From: CAYZMS01 sp964479625 | GTDB lineage: Bacteria > Bacteroidota > Bacteroidia > Chitinophagales > Saprospiraceae | Reading direction: 5' to 3' | Assembly (NCBI GenBank): GCA_964479625.1 | Contig: CAYZMS010000005.1 | Coordinates: forward strand, 1-64,000 | DNA: 64,000 nucleotides | Shown here: positions 25,494-35,219 of the stretch, in pieces | Layout of the letters: each line of letters begins with the position of its first letter | How positions within the stretch are numbered: position 1 is the stretch's first letter | Translations under genes and position numbers: made by a program | Notes under the pieces: model-generated | Seen by the model: only the letters and a program-made list of their open reading frames with translations | What the model was told of the DNA's origin: nothing | Database searches by the model: none

Positions 25494-28400
25494 TTATTCT
25501 TTAACTAATTTCCGTACAGCCACACCAGCTTCGGTCCAAACCCTCAATATATAAATGCCTCCCGGTAATCCGTTCAACGGTAGCTCTGCGGAAGTAGCCT
25601 GCACGGTTGCTTTCTCAAGTAGGCGGCCATCCAGTTGGTGCAGGGAAAAACGCTGGATGGATTGCTCGGGATAGGAGGTTTCCATACGCAGCCAATCCCC
25701 CGCAGGGTTGGGAAAGATGCGAATCGCCGATGGTGGGAGCGTTTCCTCCACCCCCACAACTACTCCTTCCTGTATGCGAATGTCGAAGGCTTCCACGGGC
25801 AGAAAACCGCCGGTTCCGTCTTCCAGTACGAATAGGAATTGATCCAGGGGCTCCGGGGAGTTGTCGTGGGTATACAAAACGTCACCGCGTTCAATATTCA
25901 ACTGGGTGAAGACCCCACCCACTTCCAGCAATTGCTCATGAATACGCAATTGACCGTGTTTGGGTAATTCGACCAGGGTGTATTTCAATTCGAAAGAGCT
26001 GTTATCCTCATCGGTAACCAGCAATTCGGAGGTGGTGATAGTGTTAGTCTGACCGGGTGGTACGCGCAGGGTGTCTTTTACCAACAGCTGCGGAAAAAGA
26101 GGCTCCAGTCCGGCACAAAACTCCAGGCTCCAGCCGGATAAGGCTCCGGAAGCACCGAAGCCGGGTTCTACTACTTCCACCCGAAGCGTCCACTCACCCT
26201 GAATATCCTCCCCATTGAAAATGGATAGGGAATCGATGGGGCGAAAAACAATGCCGTCATCCGGTGGACACTGAATGGCCTCCGGTGCCTCATCATCGAA
26301 ACCAAGAGACAAATTGATGGTGTTCCCGCAATTTTGATCGAACAGGACGGCTTCTGTGCCCGCCGGAGAGATAAGGCTAATGCGCAAACTATTAACCGGC
26401 TGGAAGTTACCCTGGATAAGGGGTACGTTCAAATCAGCTATAATGCCGCTTTCGTTTACCTGTAAGTGCGATTCGATGGTCGGTCGGCCCGAACCGGAGA
26501 TATTGATAGGGGTATCGGTAGCAGCATAGGGTGTACAACTGGTATTTACCGTATGAAAGGTAAAGGGCCGGACTGGCATACCGGGCCCGCAATCGTTTTC
26601 CGGAAGGACTCGCCAGTAATAGAGGGTATTGTTTTCGAGCAGGCTGCTCAGGACATAAGTGGTATCTGTTATACCGAAGGCTTCTTCCAGAAGCCCCTGA
26701 TCGAAGCCTGGCTCGTCAGCAATCTGCACCGTGTAGCGTTCGGCAGCTTTGGCGGGGTTCCAGGCCAGTTCCGTGCTGAGGACAAGGCCGCTGGTACCAT
26801 CATCCGGAAAATGTAGGCTCAGGTCACTAAAGTCAGTGGAAAGCGTGTTAAATGATATTTCTCGATAAGAAGTATCCCCTTCCGCGCTTGCCCTGATTAC
26901 CAGGCTAAAACTGTCTTGCACGGGGCCTTCAGCTACTCCTATGCGCAGCGTGGTGCTTTCCCCGGGCAGTACAGGGTTTTTCGAAAAGCGAGCGCCCAGC
27001 CCCTCAGGCAGGCCATCTACAAAATCGAATATAATGGCGCTGTTGAGATCCCCAATGGGCTCTGTGCGCAATTCGAACTCCAGGGAATCGGGCAGGCAGT
27101 GAAAAGGGATACTTTCCGGAACAGGCCGAAGGGCAAAGCCGGCTTGCGTTACCGGAGCAATCCGGAAGTCAGCGTTTGAAAGGTCAAAAAAGATATTACC
27201 GGCGGCTTCTATTTTGATGCGGGCCTGTTGGCTGCTAACATCGGGCAGGGTGACCAGGGCGCTGCCGTCATTCGGCGTGCCGGCTGCCAGTAGCAAGGGG
27301 TAGGTATTGCCGCCATCGATCGAAAGCCGAATATTTACCGTCTTGCAATTGACGGGTGCCTTTTCGGTATTAGCCACTTCCCATTGGATGCTGACCTCTT
27401 CACCAGCCCGCAGGCTATCTGCTGCCGCATTGGGAAAAGCCACCAGAAAGGGGCCGGCCTGATCGGTCGCCCGGAAGTCGACCTGAGCCCAGGCAGCAGC
27501 ACCCACCTGGGTGTTGTTATCCCGAACCGTGCATCGAAAGCTGAGGTCTCGGGAATAGGTCGGCAAAAATTCTTCCCTGGGATTTTGGTTCGCCAAAATG
27601 GCAGAAAGCCGGGGAAAGATCCGAATGCTATCGGCCGTTGGGCGATAAGATCGAAAAAGGGGGGCTTCCCCTTGTGGTTCCCCTAGTGGAGAGCTAGGAC
27701 CTGTATTGTATTGTTCCCAGCAATACGTCAGGGGGTCTCCATTTTCGTCAAAACCCGAAGCCTGCAATTCGAATGGGGTATTGACGGGGATGAAAAACCC
27801 ATTTTCGTATGATAAACTGACCTGGGGGGCGATGTTCTTGGTGCTGATCTCGGTAACACAACCCGACCCTGCCCCTTCACGGGTAAAACGAAATATATCT
27901 TCCAGTGAACCATTGTGATAATAAAAATCCTGGCGGGATTGGTAGGTGCCGGATCCACAGGCTCCAGCGTAAGCCATGATGGTGGACCCTCCGCCTGGCT
28001 CGAAACCTTCGCCCAGCGTAATGGCCCCTGAGTTGGGTGGGCAATAATTAAAGCTGTGGAAGGCTCCAAACTGGTGCCCTAACTCATGTGCCATTACAAA
28101 GGTAACCCCCAGGCTAGTAGAACGGCAGGTAACTCCCTGCGTTTTTCGGTTGGTGCAAACAGAGTTAAGGCTTGCAATTCCACCAATACCGTTATCGCAA
28201 CGATCGGTAAATACATGCCCCACATCGTAATCAGTAGGACTCAAAACAGCATTGATCGCCGGGGCAACTTCATTGAGTAGGTTGGGTGCATTTTCTGCAT
28301 CGGTGAAGGGGTCGGTTTCGGGGTCCAGGTAGATCAACTCGTCGTTGCGGTCTACCAGTTGGAGCCGAATGGCTAGTTCTGCCTCTGTTATGAGATTCAG

Positions 28401-29051
28401 GTTGTTGATGACACCGGTCATAGCTCCCAGAACCGACTCCACCGTCCCACCTTCGCGTTGGGCATATTCACCAGTGCAGGTTAGGGCCAGGCGGTATTGC
28501 CGAAGGGGAGAGAAGGCAGACCGAAGACCGGAGGAGTGGTATGCTAAGCCCTGGTAGCACTTAGCCTGTTCTAACTCATCGTTTACCCCACAGCTAAGAC
28601 TTGTCAACTCTTCGGAGCTTACCCATGCCGACCGGTAGGTTGGAGCCCCGGGACTGCTGGTTTGTACCACCCAGGCCTGCTTACCTTCTAGGACCATGGC
28701 GCTGAGACTTGAGCCCGTCCATGTCAATGCAGCCCGTCTGCCGGTTTGCAGGTCGGTCACTCGAAAGGTTCTAATACCTGGATATTTTCGGGCCATTTGA
28801 TCGGGCATGACTGATCGCTCCAGCCAACGAAAGCGCACAAAACCACCGTCGGGATGAGGGAGTTCCAGCTCGGTTGTTTCACGGGTGAAGTGGTACCGCA
28901 GAGGTAAACCGGATGGGGAATGTAAAGTAAACTGGCGGACAGGTGTGGCTTCTGATGCTTCAACAGGCTGCCAGACGGGCATGCCAGATTGTGCGTTTAG
29001 CCAAAAAGGAGCTGAGAAAAGTAAAAACAATAGTGATCTTGCAAGCTGCAT
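25494..29051 (-). CDS. T9SS-secreted reprolysin-type metalloprotease with P-domain
   Basis: 1185 residues. Signal peptide 1-20, propeptide-like region to about 180, then a metzincin catalytic domain with HELGHQFGAFH (His322, Glu323, His326, His332) and Met-turn STIMAYAG (Met359). This is the reprolysin (M12B-like) family seen in many Bacteroidota exoproteases. Next come beta-sandwich regions with fibronectin type III-like content (about 560-840), a proprotein convertase P-domain (about 855-990, SLRISLISPAGTEAVLFDQ), a cadherin/CSPG-like repeat (about 1010-1085) and a T9SS type A sorting domain (about 1105-1185, IRIFPNPAGDWL, GLPGGIYILRVW). It should digest proteins at the cell surface or outside. 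It stands alone, with start codon 89 bases from the divergent gene at 29141. Confidence 0.92.
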   Translation of the reverse strand: MQLARSLLFLLFSAPFWLNAQSGMPVWQPVEASEATPVRQFTLHSPSGLPLRYHFTRETTELELPHPDGGFVRFRWLERSVMPDQMARKYPGIRTFRVTDLQTGRRAALTWTGSSLSAMVLEGKQAWVVQTSSPGAPTYRSAWVSSEELTSLSCGVNDELEQAKCYQGLAYHSSGLRSAFSPLRQYRLALTCTGEYAQREGGTVESVLGAMTGVINNLNLITEAELAIRLQLVDRNDELIYLDPETDPFTDAENAPNLLNEVAPAINAVLSPTDYDVGHVFTDRCDNGIGGIASLNSVCTNRKTQGVTCRSTSLGVTFVMAHELGHQFGAFHSFNYCPPNSGAITLGEGFEPGGGSTIMAYAGACGSGTYQSRQDFYYHNGSLEDIFRFTREGAGSGCVTEISTKNIAPQVSLSYENGFFIPVNTPFELQASGFDENGDPLTYCWEQYNTGPSSPLGEPQGEAPLFRSYRPTADSIRIFPRLSAILANQNPREEFLPTYSRDLSFRCTVRDNNTQVGAAAWAQVDFRATDQAGPFLVAFPNAAADSLRAGEEVSIQWEVANTEKAPVNCKTVNIRLSIDGGNTYPLLLAAGTPNDGSALVTLPDVSSQQARIKIEAAGNIFFDLSNADFRIAPVTQAGFALRPVPESIPFHCLPDSLEFELRTEPIGDLNSAIIFDFVDGLPEGLGARFSKNPVLPGESTTLRIGVAEGPVQDSFSLVIRASAEGDTSYREISFNTLSTDFSDLSLHFPDDGTSGLVLSTELAWNPAKAAERYTVQIADEPGFDQGLLEEAFGITDTTYVLSSLLENNTLYYWRVLPENDCGPGMPVRPFTFHTVNTSCTPYAATDTPINISGSGRPTIESHLQVNESGIIADLNVPLIQGNFQPVNSLRISLISPAGTEAVLFDQNCGNTINLSLGFDDEAPEAIQCPPDDGIVFRPIDSLSIFNGEDIQGEWTLRVEVVEPGFGASGALSGWSLEFCAGLEPLFPQLLVKDTLRVPPGQTNTITTSELLVTDEDNSSFELKYTLVELPKHGQLRIHEQLLEVGGVFTQLNIERGDVLYTHDNSPEPLDQFLFVLEDGTGGFLPVEAFDIRIQEGVVVGVEETLPPSAIRIFPNPAGDWLRMETSYPEQSIQRFSLHQLDGRLLEKATVQATSAELPLNGLPGGIYILRVWTEAGVAVRKLVKE

Positions 29052-29140
29052 AAGGGGCGAATTAGTTGTAACTTATTGAGCAGGGCAATTTAATCTTTAA
29101 AGTCCAAAGCTAACAAACCAAAAACCACCCTCAAGGAAAC

Positions 29141-29800
29141 ATGTTTCGATTTTTGCTACGTGTATTACTATTTCTCGCTTCAGGTTTCATGGTCATTTTT
29201 TTCCCTTTTATTGCTTTGATCCGTGGAGCGGTTTACCTTCATGAAGAGTATGGGCTATGGGCCTGGGTTTCCCTGTTGGGAGGTATGGTGGCCAGTGCAT
29301 TGGTATTATTCATTTACCTGGTAGTTATCCTTGGCCGTTTTACCGGTCGATTGGGCAGTTTTCGAACACTAAGGCGCCGGTACTGGCTGGCCCTGGCCTT
29401 GATCCTGGTCTATGTTATTCCAGCCGTATCCATGATCTCTAACCGGAATACCAAGCACGATGAGGTTCGAAAAGAATTTCGATCCCTGCACCCTATCCTG
29501 CGCGTCGGGATCAGCACGCTTGTTCTGCTGGATCGAAGCTTATTAATTACGGATGCCAACCGCGTACCGGAAGATTACCGGAAAATGGGCTTACCTACCA
29601 AAAGTGCTTCCCTGCATTACAAGCAAAGTGATGGCTTTTCACACGCTGTCGACTTGCGTACCCGAGAGCGTACAGCCGTTCACAATTGGCTTGTCAAAAA
29701 TTATTTTAAGTTGATGGGCTTTAACACCCTTCGCCATATCGGCACGGCCGATCATCTGCACGTCTCCCTGATGAGCCACGACCGACCAGGAGGGATCTAA
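29141..29800 (+). CDS. Membrane protein with M15-like peptidase tail (tentative)
   Basis: 219 residues. Three hydrophobic segments (about 2-28, 42-64 and 84-102) put the rest, about 105-219, on one side of the inner membrane. The tail has a Ser/His/Asp pattern, SLHYKQSDGFSHAVDLRT, and later TADHLHVSL. In M15/VanY-type D,D- and L,D-carboxypeptidases the zinc ligands sit in SxHxxGxAxD(L) and a C-terminal HxH-like motif, so the tail could be a divergent M15 domain trimming peptidoglycan peptides. The spacing is not standard, so this is an inference. It is a single gene ending at a strong bidirectional hairpin (29855-29892). Confidence 0.6.
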   Translation: MFRFLLRVLLFLASGFMVIFFPFIALIRGAVYLHEEYGLWAWVSLLGGMVASALVLFIYLVVILGRFTGRLGSFRTLRRRYWLALALILVYVIPAVSMISNRNTKHDEVRKEFRSLHPILRVGISTLVLLDRSLLITDANRVPEDYRKMGLPTKSASLHYKQSDGFSHAVDLRTRERTAVHNWLVKNYFKLMGFNTLRHIGTADHLHVSLMSHDRPGGI

Positions 29801-29854
29801 ACATGTCGGAGGACGAAGGAACGGGCCAATACCAAAATCAGTGGATCGTTTAAA

Positions 29855-29892
29855 AGGATTATGGATTTAAAAAACTATAAATCCATAATCCT
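29855..29892. terminator. Perfect 14-bp hairpin between convergent genes
   Basis: AGGATTATGGATTT (29855-29868) and AAATCCATAATCCT (29879-29892) are exact inverse complements around a 10-base A-rich loop. It sits between the stop at 29800 (plus) and the stop at 29950 (minus) and probably ends transcription, or protects transcripts, from both sides. A 9-bp tandem repeat (AGGCCCTTC, nearly three copies) follows at about 29895-29918. Confidence 0.6.
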
Positions 29893-29949
29893 CTAGGCCC
29901 TTCAGGCCCTTCAGGCCTTTTGCTTATCGCGCCGACGGAGATCGGCAGA

Positions 29950-31692
29950 TTAGGGTTGCACTACAAAACTTTCCGTCATTTGACGACCCCGCTCATCGCG
30001 TAGATGCAGGTAGTAGAGTCCCGCAGGCCAGCCTTGGGTAGCCATGGTTACAGATCTGTGGAATGGCGAACGGTGTAGTGGTTGTCCAAAAGCGTTGAAA
30101 ATCGTTAGCTCCAAACGGCCATCAAAGCTGCCGAGCAGGTTTACGGTAAAGGTTCCCCTGGAAGGATTGGGCCCGAATTGTAGCTCGACTAGTCCTCGCA
30201 ATTCCTGGGTAGTGGTGATCACGGATTCTACCTGAGCACAGGTTGAGTCAGCACCGAAGGTATTGGAGGCTGTCAGGCAAACCGTGAAGATACCGGAGGA
30301 GTCATAAGTATGGGTAGGGTTCTGTTCCGTTGAACTATTGCCGTCGCCAAAATCCCATAGCCAGGTTTCGGGATTGTTGCTGGATGCATCCGTGAATTCG
30401 AAGCTTCCGTTGCCCTGGTCAATAAGGCTAAATTCAGCCAGGGGGCTTGCGTCAATAATTATGGACTGGCAGGTACTGTCACTATCAAAGGAATTGGTGA
30501 CCGTCAGGCAGACCGTATAAGTACCGTTGGCTGTATAGGTATGGATCGGATCCTGTTCTGTGGAAGTGTTGCCGTCCCCAAAATCCCATAACCAGGCGGT
30601 AGGCGCTCCTGGAGATACGTCTTCAAAATTTACAACCCCCAGCGGCTGGATGGCAAAGGTGAATCCGGCCAGTGGGCTTTCCTGAATGCTGATCACTTGG
30701 CAGGTAGAATCCGTGCCAAACTCATTGGAAACGGTTAAGCAAACCGTATAATCCCCATTTGCGGTATAGGTATGCCGCGGGTTCTGCTCCGTAGAAGTGT
30801 TACCATCTCCGAAATCCCAAAGCCAGGAAGTTGGTTCATTGGTGCTGTTGTCTGTAAATGCTGCCACGCCTGCACCCAGATATTGAAGGTTAAAACTTGC
30901 TACGGGAGCTTCACCCATGGGTAGGTTTTCGACATCCAGGACCGTAATACTTTCCGTGAATCCGTCAAAAACGGACATGTTCACCAGGGCTCCTTTCGAT
31001 CCATTAGTAAGCCATTGATAGGTAGTATCCAGTCCTTCCAGGCTAAAAATTTCAATATCGGCAGTATCGGTTACCAGAAATAGCGTAACAACCGAGGAGT
31101 CTGCTCTCAAAGAACGGAGCACGGGGAAATCTCCTGCATCTATTCGTAGGGTACCATAAGCATCGATCTCCGTTTTGGTGAAAAGATTTACTTCCGTTCT
31201 GACTAAGGCCCCGGGAAGGGCAGGGTCTGAAGTTTCGAAACTAAAGCTTGACCTGCTGGTGAAGGTATCCTGGTAGGTGGCCGGGAAAATAAATTCCCTC
31301 AGGGGGGGATCATAAACGGCGCTAAAGAAAAAGGCACCCGTATCCGGCCCTATGATCCCTTCTACAAAGGTTGCTGTCTCTGTATTTCGGCGAAACTGAT
31401 AGGCATCCTCGGCTAATTGAATAGCAATATTAGCATTGGGGAAATCCTCGTTGTTCGGGGCCTCTGAAGGAGCGATAAACCGATTGGTATCGCTTACTGC
31501 AAAGTTCAATCCCCGGAAATCCCAGACCTGGTTGGCACCAGCGAGACCCGGGCCTACATTAAAGGAGGTTGTATCAATAAAGTAGATCAATTCATCGCCT
31601 ACTTGAGGAATATCTTCGTTGGTGATGGTGATCTGCGCCCCTCCCCATAGGGTAATACAAAGGAGGGATAGAACAACGTAAAGTCGTCTCAT
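29950..31692 (-). CDS. T9SS-sorted surface protein with three PKD domains
   Basis: 580 residues with signal peptide (LYVVLSLLCITLWGGAQ). The first 265 residues are beta-rich and unidentified. Three PKD repeats follow (about 268-500), each with the signature WLWDFGDGN(T/S)STEQ(N/D)P.HTY and a paired DSTCQ cysteine; DNA of the repeats is also highly alike. The end (about 500-580) is a T9SS type A sorting domain: LQFGPNPSRGTFTVNL, LTIFNAFGQPL, WPAGLYYLHLRD. PKD domains act in adhesion and glycan or protein binding on the surface. It lies 124 bases downstream of the TonB-receptor gene on the same strand and may be co-transcribed. Confidence 0.88.
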   Translation of the reverse strand: MRRLYVVLSLLCITLWGGAQITITNEDIPQVGDELIYFIDTTSFNVGPGLAGANQVWDFRGLNFAVSDTNRFIAPSEAPNNEDFPNANIAIQLAEDAYQFRRNTETATFVEGIIGPDTGAFFFSAVYDPPLREFIFPATYQDTFTSRSSFSFETSDPALPGALVRTEVNLFTKTEIDAYGTLRIDAGDFPVLRSLRADSSVVTLFLVTDTADIEIFSLEGLDTTYQWLTNGSKGALVNMSVFDGFTESITVLDVENLPMGEAPVASFNLQYLGAGVAAFTDNSTNEPTSWLWDFGDGNTSTEQNPRHTYTANGDYTVCLTVSNEFGTDSTCQVISIQESPLAGFTFAIQPLGVVNFEDVSPGAPTAWLWDFGDGNTSTEQDPIHTYTANGTYTVCLTVTNSFDSDSTCQSIIIDASPLAEFSLIDQGNGSFEFTDASSNNPETWLWDFGDGNSSTEQNPTHTYDSSGIFTVCLTASNTFGADSTCAQVESVITTTQELRGLVELQFGPNPSRGTFTVNLLGSFDGRLELTIFNAFGQPLHRSPFHRSVTMATQGWPAGLYYLHLRDERGRQMTESFVVQP

Positions 31693-31815
31693 AAAATCAG
31701 TTTTTGAGATGAAATAATTGGTTTGGGAGTAAATAATCCCTTTTCTCCTCAGTTAACGAAAAAAGTCCCGGGCACGTACGCATCTGGGGCTTTTTAGACA
31801 TTTTTTTGAATGAAT

Positions 31816-34299
31816 TTATCCTCCAAAATTCTCTTCGCCTCCGTCACCTTTGAGGTCATCATTATTAATGTTGCTGCGACGCTGCCGGGCGCGGCGGCCA
31901 TCCAGGTTCCCAAAGCGGTAGCCAAAGCTGAGCTGAAGAGAACGAATTTCTGTGCGGCTTTCTACAAATTGATAGAAATCCGGACCGGCAGATTCCTGGT
32001 CGAAGATAATGTCCCGGCTAAAGGGTTGGAATACCCGCAAACCAATGGTAGCTTTTTTATCCCACAACTCTTTCAATATACCGGCACTGAAGGAGCGCCA
32101 TGAGGCCCGGCTTCCTTGCAAACTCTGGCGCGGAGAGCTATAATAACCGGAAGCTTCTACTTTGATATCGCCCGGGAGGCTCAAGGTGCCCGACAAACGG
32201 GTATTGAATTCTACGCCCTGATTACTCAAGGATTCACCCTCGATCTCTGCCTCGGAATCATAAGTGTTGAAGTTGAAGAACCCACGCATTTCCAGCTTTT
32301 TCCAAAGCTTAAAGGAACTAAAAGCATTAAAACCAAAGGATTTTACTGTACCAATATTTTGAAAGGTGGTAATAGAAACCCCATCATCGTTCACAGAAAT
32401 ATAGGACTCGATATTGTCATTGGTCTGCCGGTAGAAGGTAGAAAGGTTTAATACCACCCCCTTAATATACGTACCATAGCTGATCTCATATTGATCAGTA
32501 TTTTCAGGTAAGAGGTCGGGGTTACCTACAGTAACGTCCCGGGGGTCGCTCAGGTCTACATAGGGGTTTACAAAGCGGAGGCTTGGGCGCTGGATACGCT
32601 TGCTATAGCTAAATCGTAAGTTTGAGAATTGATTGAGCTTTCGACTGAAGATCACACTAGGGATCCAGTTGTCATATTCATTGGAAAATTGAGTAGTGTC
32701 TATCTTGTAATCTCCGGCAATAGAGGTATGCTCGTAACGCACCCCAGCGATCAGCCCGTATTTATCAGTAATGTTCCAGGTCGCAGAAGCGTAGCCCGCA
32801 ATCACGTCCTGATCGTATTTGAATTCATCCGTTCGGTTGTTAATAGTCACGAACTCGTTAAGGTCAGGATCCAGACGGGTGGCTTCGAAATCACTGATAA
32901 TGTCTCGAATGATGTATTTACCCCCAGTTTCGATCTTAAAATCCTTGGTAAAGGGGTGGGCGTAATCTAACTGGAAAGTTTGTTCAATATTATCCCCGTC
33001 ATTGGTATTTAGTTCCTGGATATTCAGACTTTCGTCATCGCCAAACTGATCCAGCCGGTTTTCCTGATCACTGATGTCGCCGCTGAATTGATAGGCAATA
33101 GAGAACTGCTGATCTTTCTTCTTGAATTTTTTAGTATAATCTGTAGTCCAGTCAAACCCAACATTGCGGCTTTTGGAGTCGCTGAAGCGCTCGTAATTTT
33201 GGATCAGATCAATAGAGGGGTCTTCAAAAAAGGATTCTGTAAAATTTTCGTTATCGCGAGTTCGGGGTCTTAGGTTCAATGAAGTATTAATGCTATTGTA
33301 AGCGTTAAAATCGTAATAGGCAGAAAGCCCACCTCCAAAGAAACCACGTACCGATTCCCCTGTACTTTCTTGTTCCAATAAGCGGGTTTCCCCGCTATCC
33401 AGATAATCCTCCCGGTAAAAGGAGGCCGAGGTGCCCACCGGCCAGCTGAAATATCCGCCCATATTTGCAGATAAGCCAAAGCGGCCACGGGCAAAACTAA
33501 TATTACCGTTAGTTCGATTATTTCGGTTCCCGATAGAAGCGTTGATGCTACCCGTGACCCCCTCCAGGTTGCTTTTCTTGGTAATGATATTAATGATCCC
33601 GGCACTCCCTTCCCCGTCGTATTTGGCACTTGGGGCAGTGATGACTTCTACGCTTTTGATCTGGTCAGCAGAGAGCGTTCGAAGGGCATTGGCCGGATCA
33701 GTGTTAAAGATAACGGAAGGTTTACCGTTAATAAGGATCTGAATATTACCCGAGCCCCTAAGGGAAACATTACCTTCCGCATCCACGGAAAGCAGCGGCA
33801 CTCTCTCCAATACATCCGTTGCACTTCCGCCGGCCGTGGTAGTAGCATCTTTATCGGCATTATAAACCAACTTGTCGATCTTATTCTCAATCACTCCGGC
33901 TTCACCAGTGATTTCCACTTCCGCCAGGGTGATACCTTCCGATACGATGCCGATATTTCCGAGGTCATAATCGGGCTCCTTAGGGGTTGTTTCAATACCG
34001 GAGATCTCCTTTGATTGATAACCCAGGAAGGAAATGTCTAGTTTATATTTTCCGGTTGGTATCTCGATCAATTTAAAGGAGCCGTCGGGCTCGGTTAGTC
34101 CGCCATCGACTTGTTTACCCGTTTCTTCGTTGGTCAAAACTACGGTGGCAAACTCAATAGGGGTATTATTTACGCTATCGATCAAAACGCCTTTTATGCT
34201 TCCCAGTATGGCTGGTCCCCCACCGCCCTGGCTGGGGCGTTGAGCAGCAAGGGTAAGAGTAAGCGTACAAAAAAGGAAGGCAAGTGCAATTTTTTTCAT
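31816..34299 (-). CDS. TonB-dependent receptor (outer membrane beta-barrel family)
   Basis: 827 residues. Signal peptide (IALAFLFCTLTLTLAAQ), a Gly/Pro-rich patch, a carboxypeptidase-regulatory-like domain (about 32-120, GVLIDSVNNTPIEFATVVL), a plug (about 125-240, TDVLERVPLLSVDAEGNVSLRGSGNIQILINGKPS; quoted in part, with DGEGSAGIINIITKK) and a barrel of the OMP_b-brl_3 type. The last residues (NINNDDLKGDGGEENFGG) form a non-barrel acidic tail after the terminal strands LQLSFGYRFGNLD. Ligand unknown. Upstream on the same strand lie the ECF sigma and anti-sigma genes, 209 bases away, a common pairing for regulated receptors in Bacteroidota. Confidence 0.92.
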   Translation of the reverse strand: MKKIALAFLFCTLTLTLAAQRPSQGGGGPAILGSIKGVLIDSVNNTPIEFATVVLTNEETGKQVDGGLTEPDGSFKLIEIPTGKYKLDISFLGYQSKEISGIETTPKEPDYDLGNIGIVSEGITLAEVEITGEAGVIENKIDKLVYNADKDATTTAGGSATDVLERVPLLSVDAEGNVSLRGSGNIQILINGKPSVIFNTDPANALRTLSADQIKSVEVITAPSAKYDGEGSAGIINIITKKSNLEGVTGSINASIGNRNNRTNGNISFARGRFGLSANMGGYFSWPVGTSASFYREDYLDSGETRLLEQESTGESVRGFFGGGLSAYYDFNAYNSINTSLNLRPRTRDNENFTESFFEDPSIDLIQNYERFSDSKSRNVGFDWTTDYTKKFKKKDQQFSIAYQFSGDISDQENRLDQFGDDESLNIQELNTNDGDNIEQTFQLDYAHPFTKDFKIETGGKYIIRDIISDFEATRLDPDLNEFVTINNRTDEFKYDQDVIAGYASATWNITDKYGLIAGVRYEHTSIAGDYKIDTTQFSNEYDNWIPSVIFSRKLNQFSNLRFSYSKRIQRPSLRFVNPYVDLSDPRDVTVGNPDLLPENTDQYEISYGTYIKGVVLNLSTFYRQTNDNIESYISVNDDGVSITTFQNIGTVKSFGFNAFSSFKLWKKLEMRGFFNFNTYDSEAEIEGESLSNQGVEFNTRLSGTLSLPGDIKVEASGYYSSPRQSLQGSRASWRSFSAGILKELWDKKATIGLRVFQPFSRDIIFDQESAGPDFYQFVESRTEIRSLQLSFGYRFGNLDGRRARQRRSNINNDDLKGDGGEENFGG

Positions 34300-34508
34300 G
34301 GTCTTTTATCGTTAGTTCATTTAGGGTTTGGTTTCGATTAGCTGTTGCTTCGAAATTACTTTCTAGATAATGGCAAATAGAATAGAAAGTTGTAGGATGG
34401 ACTTTTAAAAGTGCTTAATGGGGGGATGGCGTCGACAAACAACGGTTATAGAATAGCCTACTCTTCAGCGGGAAACATTCAAAATTGCGATCCTTTACAT
34501 TTCTTCCA

Positions 34509-35213
34509 CTAAAAGCAGGGTAAAACAAGCTGATACGTTTTGGAGGTATCGGGAGTTGACCAGGCAGGGCCCTGTTCGAGTTGTTGCTGTAAGTTTTTCA
34601 TACAGGAAGAGCCGGTTGATCCGGGAAATTCAATTTCGACCGGACGGCCAAGAGCATTGACCCGAAAACGAATCCTTAAGCTATCCGGTGCAGCAGATTC
34701 CAGGAGGTAAGGGGAACGGGAATTCCTCTCCAGGTAAGTATAAAAAGCAGGGAACCCACTCTCCGGGCTGGGCCCCGTGGGGAGGTCAAGTGTCCGAAGG
34801 CTCCGCGCATTGGCTGCCTCAGGCGTAACCAAGGGGGGTACTTCCCGATTTGAAATCTCTGTTTCGGCTATAGCTTCGCTCCTTGAGGGGACTTCTGCCT
34901 GATAATACCACCAGGCAAATAATCCAACCAATAGCGTAACAGAAGCTGCTGCCAATCGGGGCCAAATGGGGTGTAGGGCGTGTGTTTTCGTGTGTTTTCG
35001 GGTATCGGATACAAGCCTATCATCCAGGCGATTGGCCATGCGATCGAGTTGGGGAATATGATCTGCTTCAGGAAGTTTTCGATAGCCCTGGATAGCTTCA
35101 GACAGGAAGGGATCACTGCTGGCTTGGCGTTCAAGCTGACGCTCTTCCGCATACCTTAGCTCGCCTTTCAGCCAGCTACGTAGTAATTTCCCTTTTGTTT
35201 TTTCCTCTTTCAT
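34509..35213 (-). CDS. Membrane anti-sigma-like protein with TonB C-terminal-like domain
   Basis: 234 residues. The N-terminal part (1-80) is charged and helical (LRSWLKGELRYAEERQLERQ), followed by one membrane helix (about 88-106, LAAASVTLLVGLFAWWYY) and a periplasmic domain whose last 70 residues (SLRIRFRVNALGRPVEIEF, then CMKNLQQQLEQGPAW) look like the TonB C-terminal fold. The type-II topology and the position 6 bases after an ECF sigma gene point to an anti-sigma factor; the TonB-like tail could touch a receptor. No zinc-finger anti-sigma motif (HxxxCxxC) is seen in the N-terminus. The anti-sigma role is inferred from context. Confidence 0.7.
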   Translation of the reverse strand: MKEEKTKGKLLRSWLKGELRYAEERQLERQASSDPFLSEAIQGYRKLPEADHIPQLDRMANRLDDRLVSDTRKHTKTHALHPIWPRLAAASVTLLVGLFAWWYYQAEVPSRSEAIAETEISNREVPPLVTPEAANARSLRTLDLPTGPSPESGFPAFYTYLERNSRSPYLLESAAPDSLRIRFRVNALGRPVEIEFPGSTGSSCMKNLQQQLEQGPAWSTPDTSKTYQLVLPCF

Positions 35214-35219
35214 CTTTTG

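Noticed and set aside
30250..30870. CRISPR-like spaced repeats
   Set aside because: The repeats keep the reading frame and code for PKD domains about 80 residues long.
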